Shown: one piece after another, positions 22,192 to 33,430 of the stretch
Layout of the letters: the number at the start of each line of letters is the position of its first letter
Numbering within the stretch: position 1 is the stretch's first letter
DNA from: Holtermannia corniformis
Taxonomy: Eukaryota > Basidiomycota > Tremellomycetes > Holtermanniales
Direction: 5' to 3'
DNA length: 64,000 bases
Assembly (NCBI GenBank): GCA_001599935.1
Contig: BCIJ01000002.1
Location: forward strand, 347,811-411,810
Translations under genes and position numbers: made by a program
Notes under the pieces: generated by a model
What the model was told of the DNA's origin: nothing
The model's input: the letters and a program-made list of their open reading frames with translations, nothing else
The model's database searches: none

Positions 22192-25100
22192 TCACTCAGT
22201 GGCATATGCAGGCTGGCTATTAAACAACTCGTCCAGAGCCGGGTTGTGTTCCTCCAGCAAGACTTCCTCGTCCTCCTCCTCCTCAGCGTCCCGTGGCTCA
22301 TCATCATTGACCTCGTTGACATCGGCCTCGGCAACGACGTCTTGTATACCTGCTGCTGGTTCGTCGTCCTTCCACCCGCCGAAAGTATGGACTCGGAGTA
22401 CTTCACCAAGCGGATCCAGCCTATCGGGATGTCCAGGTTTCCACTCTGCACGGTCCGGACCCAGCCACCTGTCCGGCAATGGGCTGTCACCGTTTACACC
22501 GAGCTGGTGTTGTACCTTCTTCAGGTCAGATCTGATGTAGTCGTGCACATGCCGCATTTCCTTGCGGTACTGCGATACCTGCGCCACCTGACAGACAGCC
22601 ATCTTGCGCGCGTGGATTTGACGGAGTCGAGCCTCGATGTTGGGCTCGTCAGGCAACGGCTCGCCGACTTCTCGGTACAGAGCGTCTTCGATGCTCCGCA
22701 GTCGTGCGTCTTCGTCGTCCACCCATGCTCGGATACGCCTCCACTCCACTCGTAATCGTATCAGTTCTTCGCGGGTGCGTAGAACCTTATGATAGTAGCG
22801 CACAGCCTCGCGCATATGGGGCGTCGCCCATGCTTTCGTAGCTGGAACAAATTAGTTTGCAAACTTTGTGTGTGCGTACCTGTCACTGACCCACCCCATC
22901 CGGTCGCAGATCCTTGAGCGCCTCGAAGCCATCTCGTTCACCGAACTGTATGATTTCTTGGAAAGTAACGGTTGGTTTGTTCACCCGTCTGGCCACGTTA
23001 TTATACTTGGTGATCTTCGCCTTGATAGCCTTGTTACGTTGCCCGAAAGCATTGTTGATTTGCTGCCTTGCTTTGTAACCTGCGGGTGCCAACAGTTTGC
23101 AAACTTCCGGGACGCTCGCAGTCAGGTGCACACTCACCCGTGCCGGCCAGTCCCATTTTGTCCATCTCGAACAAGCGCTTGACTACTTCGCGCTCCAGTG
23201 TGTCGACGACTTCAAGGTATTCCAGTTGGTGTTCCATGGCTTCGACTCTCACCCATTCCGGGTCGCCCTCCTTGGGATACGGCACCTGCCAGTCATTGGG
23301 ATATTCCATATGTCTGACGGCGTGTCGATCGGCCAACTCGCGACATCTTTCCTGGTGGTCCCATGGTCTGCTTAGCTCCTCCACTGTTATGCGCGCGATG
23401 GCCATTGGATTCTGCGCGTTCACCGCATGTGTAGATCTGTATCGTGTCTCCGCCGCTTCGTACGTTCGTCTGTGATCGCGTCAGGCTCTCTCACCAACAC
23501 CCTGGCCAACACTACTGTAATGCATAAAACTTACTTGGCCTCGTAGTATGTCCGGAGCAGTTGGATGAACTTGACGGCCTTGCGATTGTCGTCTCTTTGT
23601 TTCTTCTGGGCCGCAAAGTCCATCCCTTGAACATATGATGCCTCATCGGTAAAAGCCTTGGTGATCAGGACGTCTGTAAGCCCATATGTCAACTTGAGGG
23701 CATCTAGCCGTTTGAGAGCCTTGTCGTGGTCCTTGATGGCCGCGGTCACTCTGCCGCCAAGCAATCGGGCTACATTTATCAGCAAAGCAATGTATAAGCC
23801 GGCTCACCCATGTAGCGATACTTCTGCCCATTCCAGTGCCGTACTGCTTGCTCGAGTAGCCAGTGTCGTAGGTACTTGGTAGATCGGCTGCGCCATATCA
23901 GCCTTTTAGTTTGCAAACTGCTTGCATGCGACCCACCGCGCCATGCCTGCGAACCGGTTGGTGTACGCGAAAAGTCGTTCGTTGCCTTCAAAGTCCTCTG
24001 TACCAGCGCCGGGCGTGCACATCGGATGATACACTACTTGGCAAGTGCGACTGTGTGCGTAGCCGTGGAAGGATCCCATTACTGCTCCGCCATCAGCGCA
24101 TGTCCACATTGTCCAGATCGGGCGCACGTACAAATGTGCAACCCGCGCAAAGCAGCCAAATCTTTGACCATCGGTGCATTTGCCACGGTTGAGCTGAACT
24201 TGCATCCAATGTCGTATCCAATGACGTTGTTCGCACCACAGTTTTGCAAGAGCCAACGCGTGATGCTCAGAGCATACTTTGACCTAACGGCAGTCAGTCT
24301 CTGAAGTTTGCAAACCGTTCGCAGACCACTGACCTTTCTCCAGATTTGATCATGTCGCAATACTGATGCACCACCCCATGCCGACAGATTAACGGGAACC
24401 ACCCCGTCTCATCCATTTTCTTGTTTCCTGCAATGCTATCACCGCGTGCAGCCTTCCAACGCTCAGCGCAAACATCCCCTTCAACGGCTGCATCTACGAC
24501 GCGGTATCCGTAGTCTGGGTCTTGACGGTCTCGCTCTTCATTTTCTTCGTGGTTGTCGTCGAGGTCGTCTCGCAAAGCAGCGGCATCAGCCCGAGCTTTC
24601 TTGCGGGCGGCGGCAGCGGCGTCTCGCTGCTTCTTGTTGCCGCGGAGTTGCAGATCGCATTCATTGACAAAGTGTTCCTGCAGACGGTGGTGGTCCGTTG
24701 AATGAGGCCATCGATGTTCCTGGTTAGGAACGTTGATGCGCTGTTGCGAATTGTTGCCATCAATGGTGAACATTGCGTTGAACCTCATCCAAGGTTCATC
24801 TGCGAGCTGCCGAAACGGTTGTCAGTTCAGTGCGATAAGGACAAGGACATCTTCGACACTTGCCTTGTAGAAGCATTGCGGACAATCCCACGCTGCCAGT
24901 GCCGATCCTACTTTTCTTTTTCCTGTAATGTCATTGGCCCCAAAAAGGTGCGATGTAGATCGTTGTAGAGCTGTCATGATTTACCAGGCTTGTCAGCCAT
25001 ACAATCAGTTTGCAAACTACTGACCTTGAGCCTGTTGATGTGTTCGAGTCGCGAGTATATCCGGACCGCGTTGCTGAACAAGACTCTTGCATGATCATTG

Positions 25101-25650
25101 TACTCGATCTGATCATGTCAGTCCCGCTAGGATTATCACCTGGTCTACCAACTCCACTCAGGTCACAGAGCGTCCTGGTCATAGCCTGACGTGACACTTG
25201 TGCGTACGCAAGTAGCTTGAGATATAATTGAAGAGTGGGTACAGCAAACGCAATCGGATTTGGTCCGCGCGAACCCGGGATCCAGCCTCGGGAGACGAGC
25301 TCCTGATGGAGTGAATGCGCATCAGGCTTCTTGCATCGCCGGCATGGCGATGCCGCCGCCATGCTGACTTGCTCTCGACCTGGACCGCGTCACTACAGAC
25401 ATAGATGTTTGGTAATGGTATACTCACCGTTGACACTGATGAGCTTGAGACGGTGGTCCGTGCCCCTTCTCCACGGTTGAGGGTTTCCGTGTCGGTACTC
25501 CAAGAGCGAATCAGCAAGGTCATCGTATTCCTCTTCCCACCGAGTGTTACGACCCTAACCTGGTGGTCACGAGTGCCAGGCGGAGTAGACGGCGAGTCGT
25601 AGGGTTTGCCACGAAAGTCTTGTGAAAGGGTTGGACAATGGGCTACCTGA
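22192..25650 (-). CDS. KDZ (Kyakuja-Dileera-Zisupton) family transposase
   Basis: This is a cut-and-paste transposase with an RNase H-like fold. Near the N-terminus is a Cys cluster remnant (CRRCKKPDAHSLHQELVSRG then WIPGSRGPNPIAFAV), as in fungal CxC-KDZ proteins. It is followed by YLKLLAYAQVSRQAMTRTLCD, the Cys pair LAAWDCPQCFY, FNAMFTIDGNNSQQRI, ETGWFPLICRHGVVHQYCDM, VIGYDIGCKFSSTV, FHGYAHSRTCQVVYHPMC, GAGTEDFEGNERLFAYTNRF and a helical region (HWLLEQAVRHWNGQKYRYM, DHDKALKRLDALKL). The conserved acidic residues in IDGNN, YDIGC and EGNER are intact. A long acidic tail ends in SQPAYATE. About eleven introns; most carry the palindrome and one has a GC donor (24807-24863). The exact start between 25.6 and 25.8 kb is unresolved. 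No internal stop interrupts the conserved blocks, so the gene may be functional. Confidence 0.88.
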
Positions 25651-26404
25651 GGATTAGACTACGGTGGCGACGTAGCAGGTAGTGGCGAAGTCGACCGGGG
25701 TTGAGCTTGCAATACAACGGGTTGCGTGAAGTCGACTGGTGACCGTGTTTCTAGATAGAAAGCACTAGTAACATACGATATTTGATCCTTGAGAACAAGG
25801 GTCAAATCACTGGCTTATATACAAATTTGGGCTAGCTACGCTATCACACAACTCGTGATAGCACCGTGAAGGCAACACTCTAATATCGCGCTTCTGCGTA
25901 GCGTTGCACCTTCCTGTCGTGAGCGTACATTGGCGTAGTGTTGGCGCCTGGTGGTTGGCGTGGCGAATCCTTGGGCAGTGTCCCTGTGAGTTAGTGGTGA
26001 TGGCAGTGGATGGCCCAGTGGACAGTGTGCGTTGGCGAAGGGATGGCAGTGGAGAGTGTGCGGATGGCAGCGAATGGCATGGTCTTGCCATTGAGAGCGG
26101 TTGGCGTGGATTTGCCACCCAGCCAAGTTGGCTGTGAGCGCCAGAGTAGGAGGGCGGTGTTGGTGAGCTGCTGGCGAGGATTGGCACGATGATGGCAGCG
26201 GGATGGCCGTGATTGTCGGTGGGCTGGCGTACTGATAGCAAGCTGATAGCGCGTGGATGGCTTTTGCTAGGGGCATGACGCGGGAATGGACCGGGTCGTG
26301 ACACCGAGCCCATAGATGTTCTTGCCGCTTCGCGTATACGGGACTGCGCCGCGGGGTTATTCGGGCGCGTCTGGGAGGCTCAGAGTCTTCTACCGATGCG
26401 CAAA
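25651..26404. other. Promoter side of the transposase gene with degenerate short repeats
   Basis: At about 25900-26270 the plus strand is a run of imperfect units around ggcagtggatggc / ttggcgtgg, with low complexity and no stable reading frame. At 25779-25803 ttgatccttg and caagggtcaa form a short imperfect hairpin. I see no gene, though the transposase 5' exon(s) may lie in the first 150 bp. Confidence 0.4.
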
Positions 26405-27198
26405 CTACACGCACGGATTCGCTGTCCGTAACAGGAGCTCAGCAACAGCCAGGTCGTTGTCTTGTTCCGTTACGGAGACCAGCTCATCTTCGGAATCCCC
26501 GTTGAACGCTCCACGCCTCGCGTTGTTGGCCCGATTGACTGCCGCAGCAGCAAGATCATCCAGTGCACCGTTTACGTTGGGTGCCTCTTCGCGATCAAGC
26601 CCCTCATCGTCTTCGAAGTCCTCGTCATCGACCCACCCGCCCTCGTCGTTGCCATCTGTGCGATTGTCAGCATTGCCAACTTCGTACGTTGACACGAGCC
26701 ATGGGACTTACCCATTACATCTTCGTCCATACGCACTAAGCCCATACCCAGTTGAGCATCTCGAGCCGCTTGTTCGTCCATATCGTCGAAGTGTTTCTTC
26801 ATGTCGCGCACTTTCTTGAGCAATCGTTGCCCGGACAGTTTGCATTTACCGTCTGCTGCACGCATTTCGTTGAGCCGAACACCTCGAGCCTTCTCTTCAA
26901 GACTCGCTAAACCATATACCACAGGTCGGTAGACTGTCTTGCATTGATGTTCCCTCGTCTAACACAATGTCAGAGAGGTAAGGCCCACTTGTACATCACC
27001 GTCGCTGACCACAGTGTTACCGTCGCCCCTCAGCTTCATCATGTACTTCAACTGATTAAGCCGTGCATCGTTGCTGTTAGGGCTAGCCCCGGGAGGATTT
27101 AGGGTGGCGACGAGGTCCCGTCGGTGAAGTAAATCAGTCGCGTAGGTGTAGTCGACGACTGGCGATCGCTGGCGATCGCTGGGAAAAGTGGTGGGCAA
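26405..27198 (-). CDS. Unknown island gene, basic helical protein with acidic tail
   Basis: Three exons join in one frame: VVDYTYATDLLHRRDLVATL and LNQLKYMMKLRGDGNTVVSD; then an intron ending gtgttag; then KTVYRPVVYGLASLEEKARG, SGQRLLKKVRDMKKHFDDMD and LGMGLVRMDEDVM; then an intron starting gtaagtccc; then an acidic tail (GGWVDDEDFEDDEGLDREE) ending LLLRTANPCV. Start at ATG 27198. I do not recognise the family. Spacing from the transposase start and same orientation suggest an accessory gene of the element. It has no palindrome in its introns, unlike its neighbours. The acidic tail resembles the transposase tail in composition only. Confidence 0.5.
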
Positions 27199-27279
27199 GT
27201 AAAGTGACGAGTAATGGACAAGACGAGAACCAGGAAGCGGCCTCGGGAGTTTAGGGTAGCCTTTGCTTAGAACCTATGA

Positions 27280-27579
27280 TTAAAGCTCTCGAAGACTCGA
27301 GCTTGTACAATTGTTCGACAAGTCCCCGCCGCGGCACTGCCCACGGCCAATTCCCCGTAATCCCCAACCCCTCCGTAACCCCTCTTGTCCCGTCGCCTGG
27401 CCCGTAACAGTTGCCTGGATCGTACTTGATATTGAACTTTCTTGACATGCTGCGATGTATAAACCTGCGTGAGCAAGCATAACACGCTCATACGCGTCAG
27501 TGAAGCCACGTGGCGGTGTCACCGTGGTGGCAGGTTCGAACGCCCGCAAGCAGTTTGCGAACTGGCATGACGTGCACAT
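27280..27579 (-). CDS. Possible small or partial island gene
   Basis: A frame containing TPPRGFTDAYERVMLAHAGLY then AACQESSISSTIQ looks protein-like up to about 27420, then becomes low complexity (Gly/Arg-rich) and stops at 27280. The variant palindrome GTTTGCGAAC (27553-27562) lies at its 5' side, consistent with an intron there as in neighbouring genes. Upstream exons were not found. It could be a remnant or a 3' exon of a gene interrupted by the paralogous gene next door. Confidence 0.25.
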   Translation of the reverse strand: MCTSCQFANCLRAFEPATTVTPPRGFTDAYERVMLAHAGLYIAACQESSISSTIQATVTGQATGQEGLRRGWGLRGIGRGQCRGGDLSNNCTSSSLREL

Positions 27580-27792
27580 TGCTGGGTTGCTGGTTGGATG
27601 AGCTTGGCACTAGGTAATGCAAGAACCCAAATTAATATGCAGTGCGTGGTCCCTGTGGCTGTACGATTTTGCTGGTCACTGAAGTAGGGTGATTGTAATG
27701 ATGCGTCGGCAAACCACCACTGTCAAGAACAAGCATCTCTGCATATCGAAGACCTTTGCACAATGATCTCAACCTCAATCACAGCTGCAGAT

Positions 27793-28483
27793 CTACGCGA
27801 GCGTCTGTATCGACGACATTGGCGTCGAGCTCCCGACGTCTAGCTCGGCCTCGCTGCCGTCACCTCCGCGACTGTTCTCGGCTTCGTCCTCATCATCGCT
27901 GTCGACTGACGAGCCCAGCACCCGCCTCATCTCCCCAGGCGTCCAGCAACCAATAGGTTCCTGCAAGAGCTCATAGTGCTGAAACCCTGAGGTCAGACTG
28001 TCCCACAGCCGCATTGGGTAGAGGGAGGCGTGCATGAGAGAGAGGCACAGGTCGTCGATGCGTTGTTTCAGAGGGTACCGATCCCATTGGGGTGGGAACA
28101 GTTCAGCAGGTACGCTGCAGTGTTGGTCTTCTGAGACCTGTCAGCTCTCCTTGTACCCGTGTCACCTTGTCGCCTGGTCGCTTACGATGTAGGGCACAGG
28201 CCCGTGTAAGCCGTTCACGCAAGTAGTTGAAGTAGTCCACTCGCTCGAAACGGGCACCGTCAGGGCGCATGTACCAGCCTCTTGCGTCCAGGATCGTAGA
28301 GAGGATGACAATATGGTTCCTCTCCTGTACAAAGTGAAGAAGAACCCGCTTGGTACTGGTGGGCAGAGAGATAGGCTTTATCTCTCCTGGCCCGCCACGT
28401 TGTCGGAACCGGTCGCGCCTCTCGTATTCACCATCCGATGGTAGGGTTGGCAATCCATACTCGCGTGACGGCAAGGCTGTCAC
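27793..28483 (-). CDS. Unknown island gene, copy A of a paralogous pair (5' end uncertain)
   Basis: Two exons joined by an intron starting gtaagcgacc (about 28185) give VQERNHIVILSTILDARGWY, then VPAELFPPQWDRYPLKQRID and DLCLSLMHASLYPMRLWDSL, and an acidic tail (SSVDSDDEDEAENSRGG). It aligns with copy B (29512-30279) in the same order: HFVIIRDHVVGLAQEMTARG, MFPAAWSLMPLEERLYNMGI, and an SDSDEDD tail. No in-frame ATG lies between the conserved start and an upstream stop, so the first exon is missing or the gene is truncated. The assembly gap is only about 90 bp upstream. Function unknown. Confidence 0.5.
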
Positions 28484-28502
28484 GACTCCGGCCGAGCGGT
28501 AG

Positions 28503-28571
28503 TCTATCAGAATATGTCCAGATCGAGGTTACTCCCGTAACACTCGATATTGACCTTTTTAGGGCAGCGGT
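28503..28571. repeat. 69-bp direct repeat, left copy abutting the gap
   Basis: This 69-bp block, from tctatcagaatatg to gggcagcggt, is identical to 28872-28940. The left copy ends exactly at the first N and the right copy begins exactly after the last N. That is the pattern of two contig ends that overlap but were not merged, so it is probably an assembly artefact rather than a biological repeat. Confidence 0.9.
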
Positions 28572-28871
28572 NNNNNNNNNNNNNNNNNNNNNNNNNNNNN
28601 NNNNNNNNNNNNNNNNNNNNNNNNNNNNNNNNNNNNNNNNNNNNNNNNNNNNNNNNNNNNNNNNNNNNNNNNNNNNNNNNNNNNNNNNNNNNNNNNNNNN
28701 NNNNNNNNNNNNNNNNNNNNNNNNNNNNNNNNNNNNNNNNNNNNNNNNNNNNNNNNNNNNNNNNNNNNNNNNNNNNNNNNNNNNNNNNNNNNNNNNNNNN
28801 NNNNNNNNNNNNNNNNNNNNNNNNNNNNNNNNNNNNNNNNNNNNNNNNNNNNNNNNNNNNNNNNNNNNNNN
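28572..28871. other. Assembly gap, exactly 300 N
   Basis: Unknown bases. A round gap length plus identical 69-bp flanks suggests a default or misestimated gap. The true sequence may have no gap here, in which case all coordinates to the right are inflated by about 369 bp relative to the chromosome. Confidence 0.97.
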
Positions 28872-28940
28872 TCTATCAGAATATGTCCAGATCGAGGTTA
28901 CTCCCGTAACACTCGATATTGACCTTTTTAGGGCAGCGGT

Positions 28941-29511
28941 AGGGACTGGACACCCATGCCGTCACAAAGGCCATTGGCATCTGCTCCTTTGAAGCGGGAT
29001 CTCGTTGGAGATCCCATTGATGTTTGGTTGCCCCGGTACGCAGCCGCGACGGATGCGAGAATGTGAGTGCGGGGCAGCCGCGGCGAGCGAAGAGGTTCAC
29101 TGCCGGAGGGAGGGGTGAGATGAGATGATTCGATGATTCGCTGGGAACCAAGTTTGTATCTGGATTGCAGCCAGTAAGTAACAAGAGTGTATACCAGAGC
29201 ACGCCTACCATCGCCAGTACTGTCACGGCTGAGAATCGGTACGCTCATTGTAGATCAATGGTACTGAAGTTGCTCTGTGAAGTCGGTCTGCGCGCCTCAG
29301 CCTGTTCAAATACGCCCGCCATGTTAACACCTGATTCCTTAGGCACAACACGAGGACGGAGCACTCCTTTGATGACGGCGATTTGGAATGCCTGCGTGTG
29401 ACGGTTTGCAAACCACGGGCGTACTGGAGTTACTTTGTGTGAATTTTGACAACAACTGGTGCGAGCACGACAAGGATACATCAATCGCCGCCCGTCACAA
29501 TTGCATCTCAT
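28941..29511. other. No confident gene (island spacer)
   Basis: Short frames on both strands without motifs. One palindrome copy lies at 29404-29413, close to the 3' side of copy B. It could be in a 3' untranslated region or an unrecognised intron. Confidence 0.4.
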
Positions 29512-30279
29512 TTAGGGAGTGATCGACTCCCGTCCCTCCGAGGCGCGCTTGACCTCCATCTCCTTCCTGGCAAGCATAACATAGTCATCCTCGTCGCTGT
29601 CAGACAGCGACAAAATGGACGCGGGTCGGGTGGCCGCTTTCGCAATCGCCACTTCAGCCTTCTCGACAGTGACCACAACTGCTTCCTCCGTGTCACTGTC
29701 CGACAGGTCGCAAATGGACTGCTCGCGGGTCACTCCAGTCTCGGCGTTTTCCGCAGGGCCATGGCGTTCTGGATCCAACAGCTCGTATCCTTCCGTCACG
29801 ATCGCCCAGAGGTACTCGGGATGGAATTTAGCAGCTCGGATGAGGATGCCCATGTTGTAGAGGCGTTCTTCGAGGGGCATAAGGGACCACGCCGCTGGGA
29901 ACATCCAGCCGGGCCCAGAGGACGATGATGTCTTGCGCTCTGCTTGACCTTTAGCTTCGTCCAGTAGGTTGTGCTCGCAGCACAACTTACCATAGACAAA
30001 CCACTCGCAGCGCAGACGCATACGGACGACAATCTCGACCTCGACCTCATGCACTAACACGCCGTGAGAGTCTGAGAGCCACCCGCGCGCAGTCATCTCC
30101 TGGGCGAGACCCACAACGTGGTCACGAATGATGACAAAGTGGTGGATCAGACCCGATGGCGTCTCTGGCAGGGGTGCAGGCTCGGATCCGGTGCGCATCG
30201 CATACTCCCTCTGGTACTTGCACCGTTCCAGAAGCTTGTCAACGTCTTTGCGTCCCGCCTGGCTCTGAGCGTGCGCCAT
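29512..30279 (-). CDS. Unknown island gene, copy B of a paralogous pair
   Basis: An intronless frame of 255 codons from ATG 30279. Conserved with copy A: KYQREYAMRTG near the N-terminus, HFVIIRDHVVGLAQEMTARG, a middle region MRLRCEWFVYGKLCCEHNLL (not clearly present in A), MFPAAWSLMPLEERLYNMGI, HPEYLWAIVTEGYELLD, then an acidic tail with two SDSD(E/T) motifs that resemble casein-kinase-type or SUMO-interacting acidic patches. The lack of introns contrasts with the rest of the island. No catalytic motif is visible. The presence of two diverged copies in one element suggests an element-specific function. Confidence 0.6.
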   Translation of the reverse strand: MAHAQSQAGRKDVDKLLERCKYQREYAMRTGSEPAPLPETPSGLIHHFVIIRDHVVGLAQEMTARGWLSDSHGVLVHEVEVEIVVRMRLRCEWFVYGKLCCEHNLLDEAKGQAERKTSSSSGPGWMFPAAWSLMPLEERLYNMGILIRAAKFHPEYLWAIVTEGYELLDPERHGPAENAETGVTREQSICDLSDSDTEEAVVVTVEKAEVAIAKAATRPASILSLSDSDEDDYVMLARKEMEVKRASEGRESITP

Positions 30280-30818
30280 GGGCGTGATTGGAAGTGAAGA
30301 AGGAGAGGCAGTAGAGTGTGTGACGAACGAGGAGGGGATTGACGAGCGTTAGGTGACTGTTACCATCAGCATCAGAGCATCGGGATCACGAGGGACCTAC
30401 TGATTCTGTCGACGGCAAGAAGTCAAAGACTCTGAGAGTGTGGTTGATGGTCAGATATGACTCTGAGATGGGTCGGCGACGCAGGGACGTGGCCGTGTAG
30501 ACGTCAACCAACAGGTTCTTTTAGGCACGCTCGCTCGGACGTTGAACACCCCGGCCATCGCGACTTAGAGTTTAGTCGAAGGCGATCACCCCTTTGCCTT
30601 GGCAGAAACCGCGGCAGTTTGCAAACTACGTGCGCAAAGGTACCTTTGAAACACCGTCGGTCTGAGCTCGGACCGTTGTCTAGCTGTGACTTTGGATTGA
30701 TGTTTCAACATGCCGCGCCAGTGGTTTCATGTCTAGCGTACATATCCCGCCGATGAGTACATGTGCGTCTTCTTCGATCCACCACAGCGCCAAGATACTA
30801 CAAGCAACCGAAAAAGAA

Positions 30819-33216
30819 ATGAGCCGTCAGACATCAGCCGTGCAGTCAGTGTGGGACCCGAAGGCACAAGGTTACTGACGCTCTTCGCACAGAGACGCGC
30901 CTATCGTGATTTCCAGTGTCTGCACATCGTTCCCTACTGACACCTGTAGGCAACGGTCGAGGGCCGCACTCTCACTCGCCGCCAAGCCAGCAGGTTGGCA
31001 GCCGGCGAGGAGCTACCCGCTACTGGCCAACCGAGACGTCGTCGGGCACAGCGCCCTTCCGGGGGTACGTCGAGCTCTGACGATACGTATTGAGGTAGTT
31101 GACGGCTAAATAGGCGAAGGGATCGACCCGGACATCACGAACGGGGATGAAGTGAATGGTTTGGTGGCGAAAGCTGCCGGTGAGTACTGCACGCGCCGAC
31201 TCCATCCATCTCTCATCCATCACAGGATTGGATGATGTGACGATGGACGACGCTGAGGTCGAGGACGCGGTGGATAACTCGGCGGCATTAGCTCTGCAAG
31301 AAGAGGTTGCAGACGACCAAGGTAGGTCTATACGGCCGACTGTTTTACTAGCTGTACGAAGGGTCATAGCTGTCGCAGACGGTAAGCCAGTGGCGGCACC
31401 GCCCGAGGTATCGCCTGCTCGTACTTCAAGCATTGTCCTGGAAGCCACGACGCGGGCTGCAATCTCGAACCTGTCCTCGCTAGGCCCGGCCCCCTTGTCC
31501 ATCGCCGAACAGCAACATGATCTCGACGAGATAGGCGCTGCAACCTTGCATGAGCTTGCCAACGACGCTCAAGAAAAGGCAGCGAGTTCAAGTGTTGTGC
31601 CGGGCGTTGATCCGAGACTCGACGAGGTCGCCGCTGCTTTTACCAAGCATGGCGGGGCTGCGACGTCGAATGTCGCCGACGTGGAGATGACTCCTGCTGA
31701 AGAGGTGCTCGCAGAAGTATCTGCGAGTGAACAAGGTTAGCAGCGGGTTTGCAAACCGTTTGTCAAACCCGGTCTGATGTTATCAGTTGTACACAGGCTG
31801 CCGCCCCGGCAAACATCTGCAGCGCGAGCTCGTCGGCCTGTTGCTGGCACAAGGGCCGTTACCCCTCCTCCGCCTTCCTCATCGTCGTCGTCGTCATCTT
31901 CCTCGTCTTCGAGTGAATCGGAGTGTGCTGACCAAGCGACTACCCCTCCGTTAGCTGCATCTGAAGGATCAGCTAAAAAAACCCGGGATCAGTCGCCGCC
32001 CACACATTCGGTGCGCGAAATGTCCCTGAGACAATCTCCACCCTCGCCTGCCGCTCTGTCGCCTCCCCCTCTGTCGCCTGCCCCTCCGTCGCCCGCCCCT
32101 CCGTCGCCCGCCCCTCCGTCGCCCTCGCCCAAAAAGGCCAAAAAGACCAAAAAGACCAAGGAGGCAAAGAAAAATTCTTCGCCCCTGGTCAAGGACGACG
32201 CTGACGAGGATGAGCCGCTCAAGTCGGTCAAACAAGAAGACCACAAGCCCTTGGCCCCAGGCAAGGGCTACACGCGTAAGCGCACCCTGCAAGAGCCGGA
32301 CGAGAACGGCAATGTTCCCGTACGTCAGTTCAGCGCGAGAAGTTCATGCTGACGGTTTGCAAACCTGGTGCATGTAGAAGGCTCAAGCTCGCGCGCAAAA
32401 GTGCCGCCTCAGCGCCATCGACGCCGGTCTCTACACAGAGGCGATGCCCAACAAGAGTGAGGACCTTTGTTCGCGTTGTGTTGGGCGCTTCAAGCGCGGA
32501 CAGGTCAACCCGAGTGAGAAACCACTCATCGGGTGTTACGTGTCTCCGGAAAAGGGCTTCTCCGCTTGTGCAGAGTGCATCCTGAAGTCGACTGAAGGCT
32601 CGTGCGATTTCAAGCATGTGAATAAAGCATTGGCGGCAACAGGGCGTACAGTTGCAGAGCGGGAGGCAGCCGCGCTCAGGCAAGAATTCGGCTTCGTCGA
32701 TACCCCGCAGCGACGGTCGCAGATCTGCGACCGTTTTGACGAGCTGCTGGAGCGGGTCCGAGCTACGTACAAGCAGGGCGGGTGGATCTCGCAGGAACGG
32801 GAATCATGGGAGAAGTTCTTGGTGAGCTTTAAGCTCCCGAGTTGAAAGTAACTGACTGTGATCTAACAGGAAAACACCCTCAAGCGCGAGCGGCTGTTTG
32901 GCGCCCATGCAGCTGCGTCGTCTTCCTCTCCCCGCAAGCGCAAGGCCAAGGCACGCCGCAAGTCCACCGACGAGGACGACGAGGACGACGTCGACGTCAC
33001 TCCGTCGAAGAAGCCGCGCAAGACAGTATGTATTGCGTGTATAAGAGGGACAAGGAAACTGACAAATATACATAGGTGGTCACGGCAAGGGTGAAGACGA
33101 AGCTGAAGGCAAAGGCGAAGGCCAAAGGCAAAGGCAAACGTCGAGAGATCGAGTCTGAGTCGGCGTCTGAGTCGGCGTCTGAGGTGGACGAGGACTCAGA
33201 CGATGACGATTTTTAA
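30819..33216 (+). CDS. Unknown island gene, Ser/Pro-rich protein with Cys cluster and basic C-terminus
   Basis: Multi-exon plus-strand gene; the start is probably ATG 30819 (MSRQTSAVQ) but the first two exon joins are uncertain. Order: an acidic/Ala-rich region (GLDDVTMDDAEVEDAVDNSA); a serine run and a repeated PPSPAP stretch with KKAKKTKKTKEAKK; a Cys cluster (EDLCSRCVGRFKRGQ, PLIGCYVSPEKGFSACAECI, GSCDFKH); a helical segment (QICDRFDELLERVRATYKQG); and Lys/Arg-rich blocks ending in an acidic ESASESASEVDEDSDDDDF tail. Introns at about 31736-31796 and 32323-32377 contain the palindrome. The Cys pattern resembles small fungal Cys-rich domains linked to transposons. A DNA- or chromatin-binding role is an inference from composition. 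Confidence 0.6.
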
Positions 33217-33430
33217 TGGCCTTGGCCAGGTCGTTGTTGTAGGGTTGTCCAAGATGTACCATGCGGCCTTCTCCAGCGTACAGAGTTTGCAAACTGTTTG
33301 CGTTTGATGAATGAGGAACGAGTTGTCATTTCAGAGCTGCATTCTAAATAAATAAGCGGTGAGTTTGCAAACTGTTTGTATCGGGACCGGCAGGACTCAA
33401 CAATACATGACAACACACGACGGTACATAA

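Noticed and set aside
25836..26414. 192-codon minus-strand frame rich in His/Pro/Ser
   Set aside because: It runs across degenerate short repeats, has no motif and shares its length with a frame-shifted twin, as expected for low-complexity sequence.
27525..27545. ggttcgaacg as a tRNA B box
   Set aside because: No A box, acceptor stem or cloverleaf could be built around it.
31969..32292. Minus-strand frames of Gly/Arg/Leu repeats
   Set aside because: They are the antisense of the SPAPP/Lys-rich low-complexity part of the plus-strand island gene.
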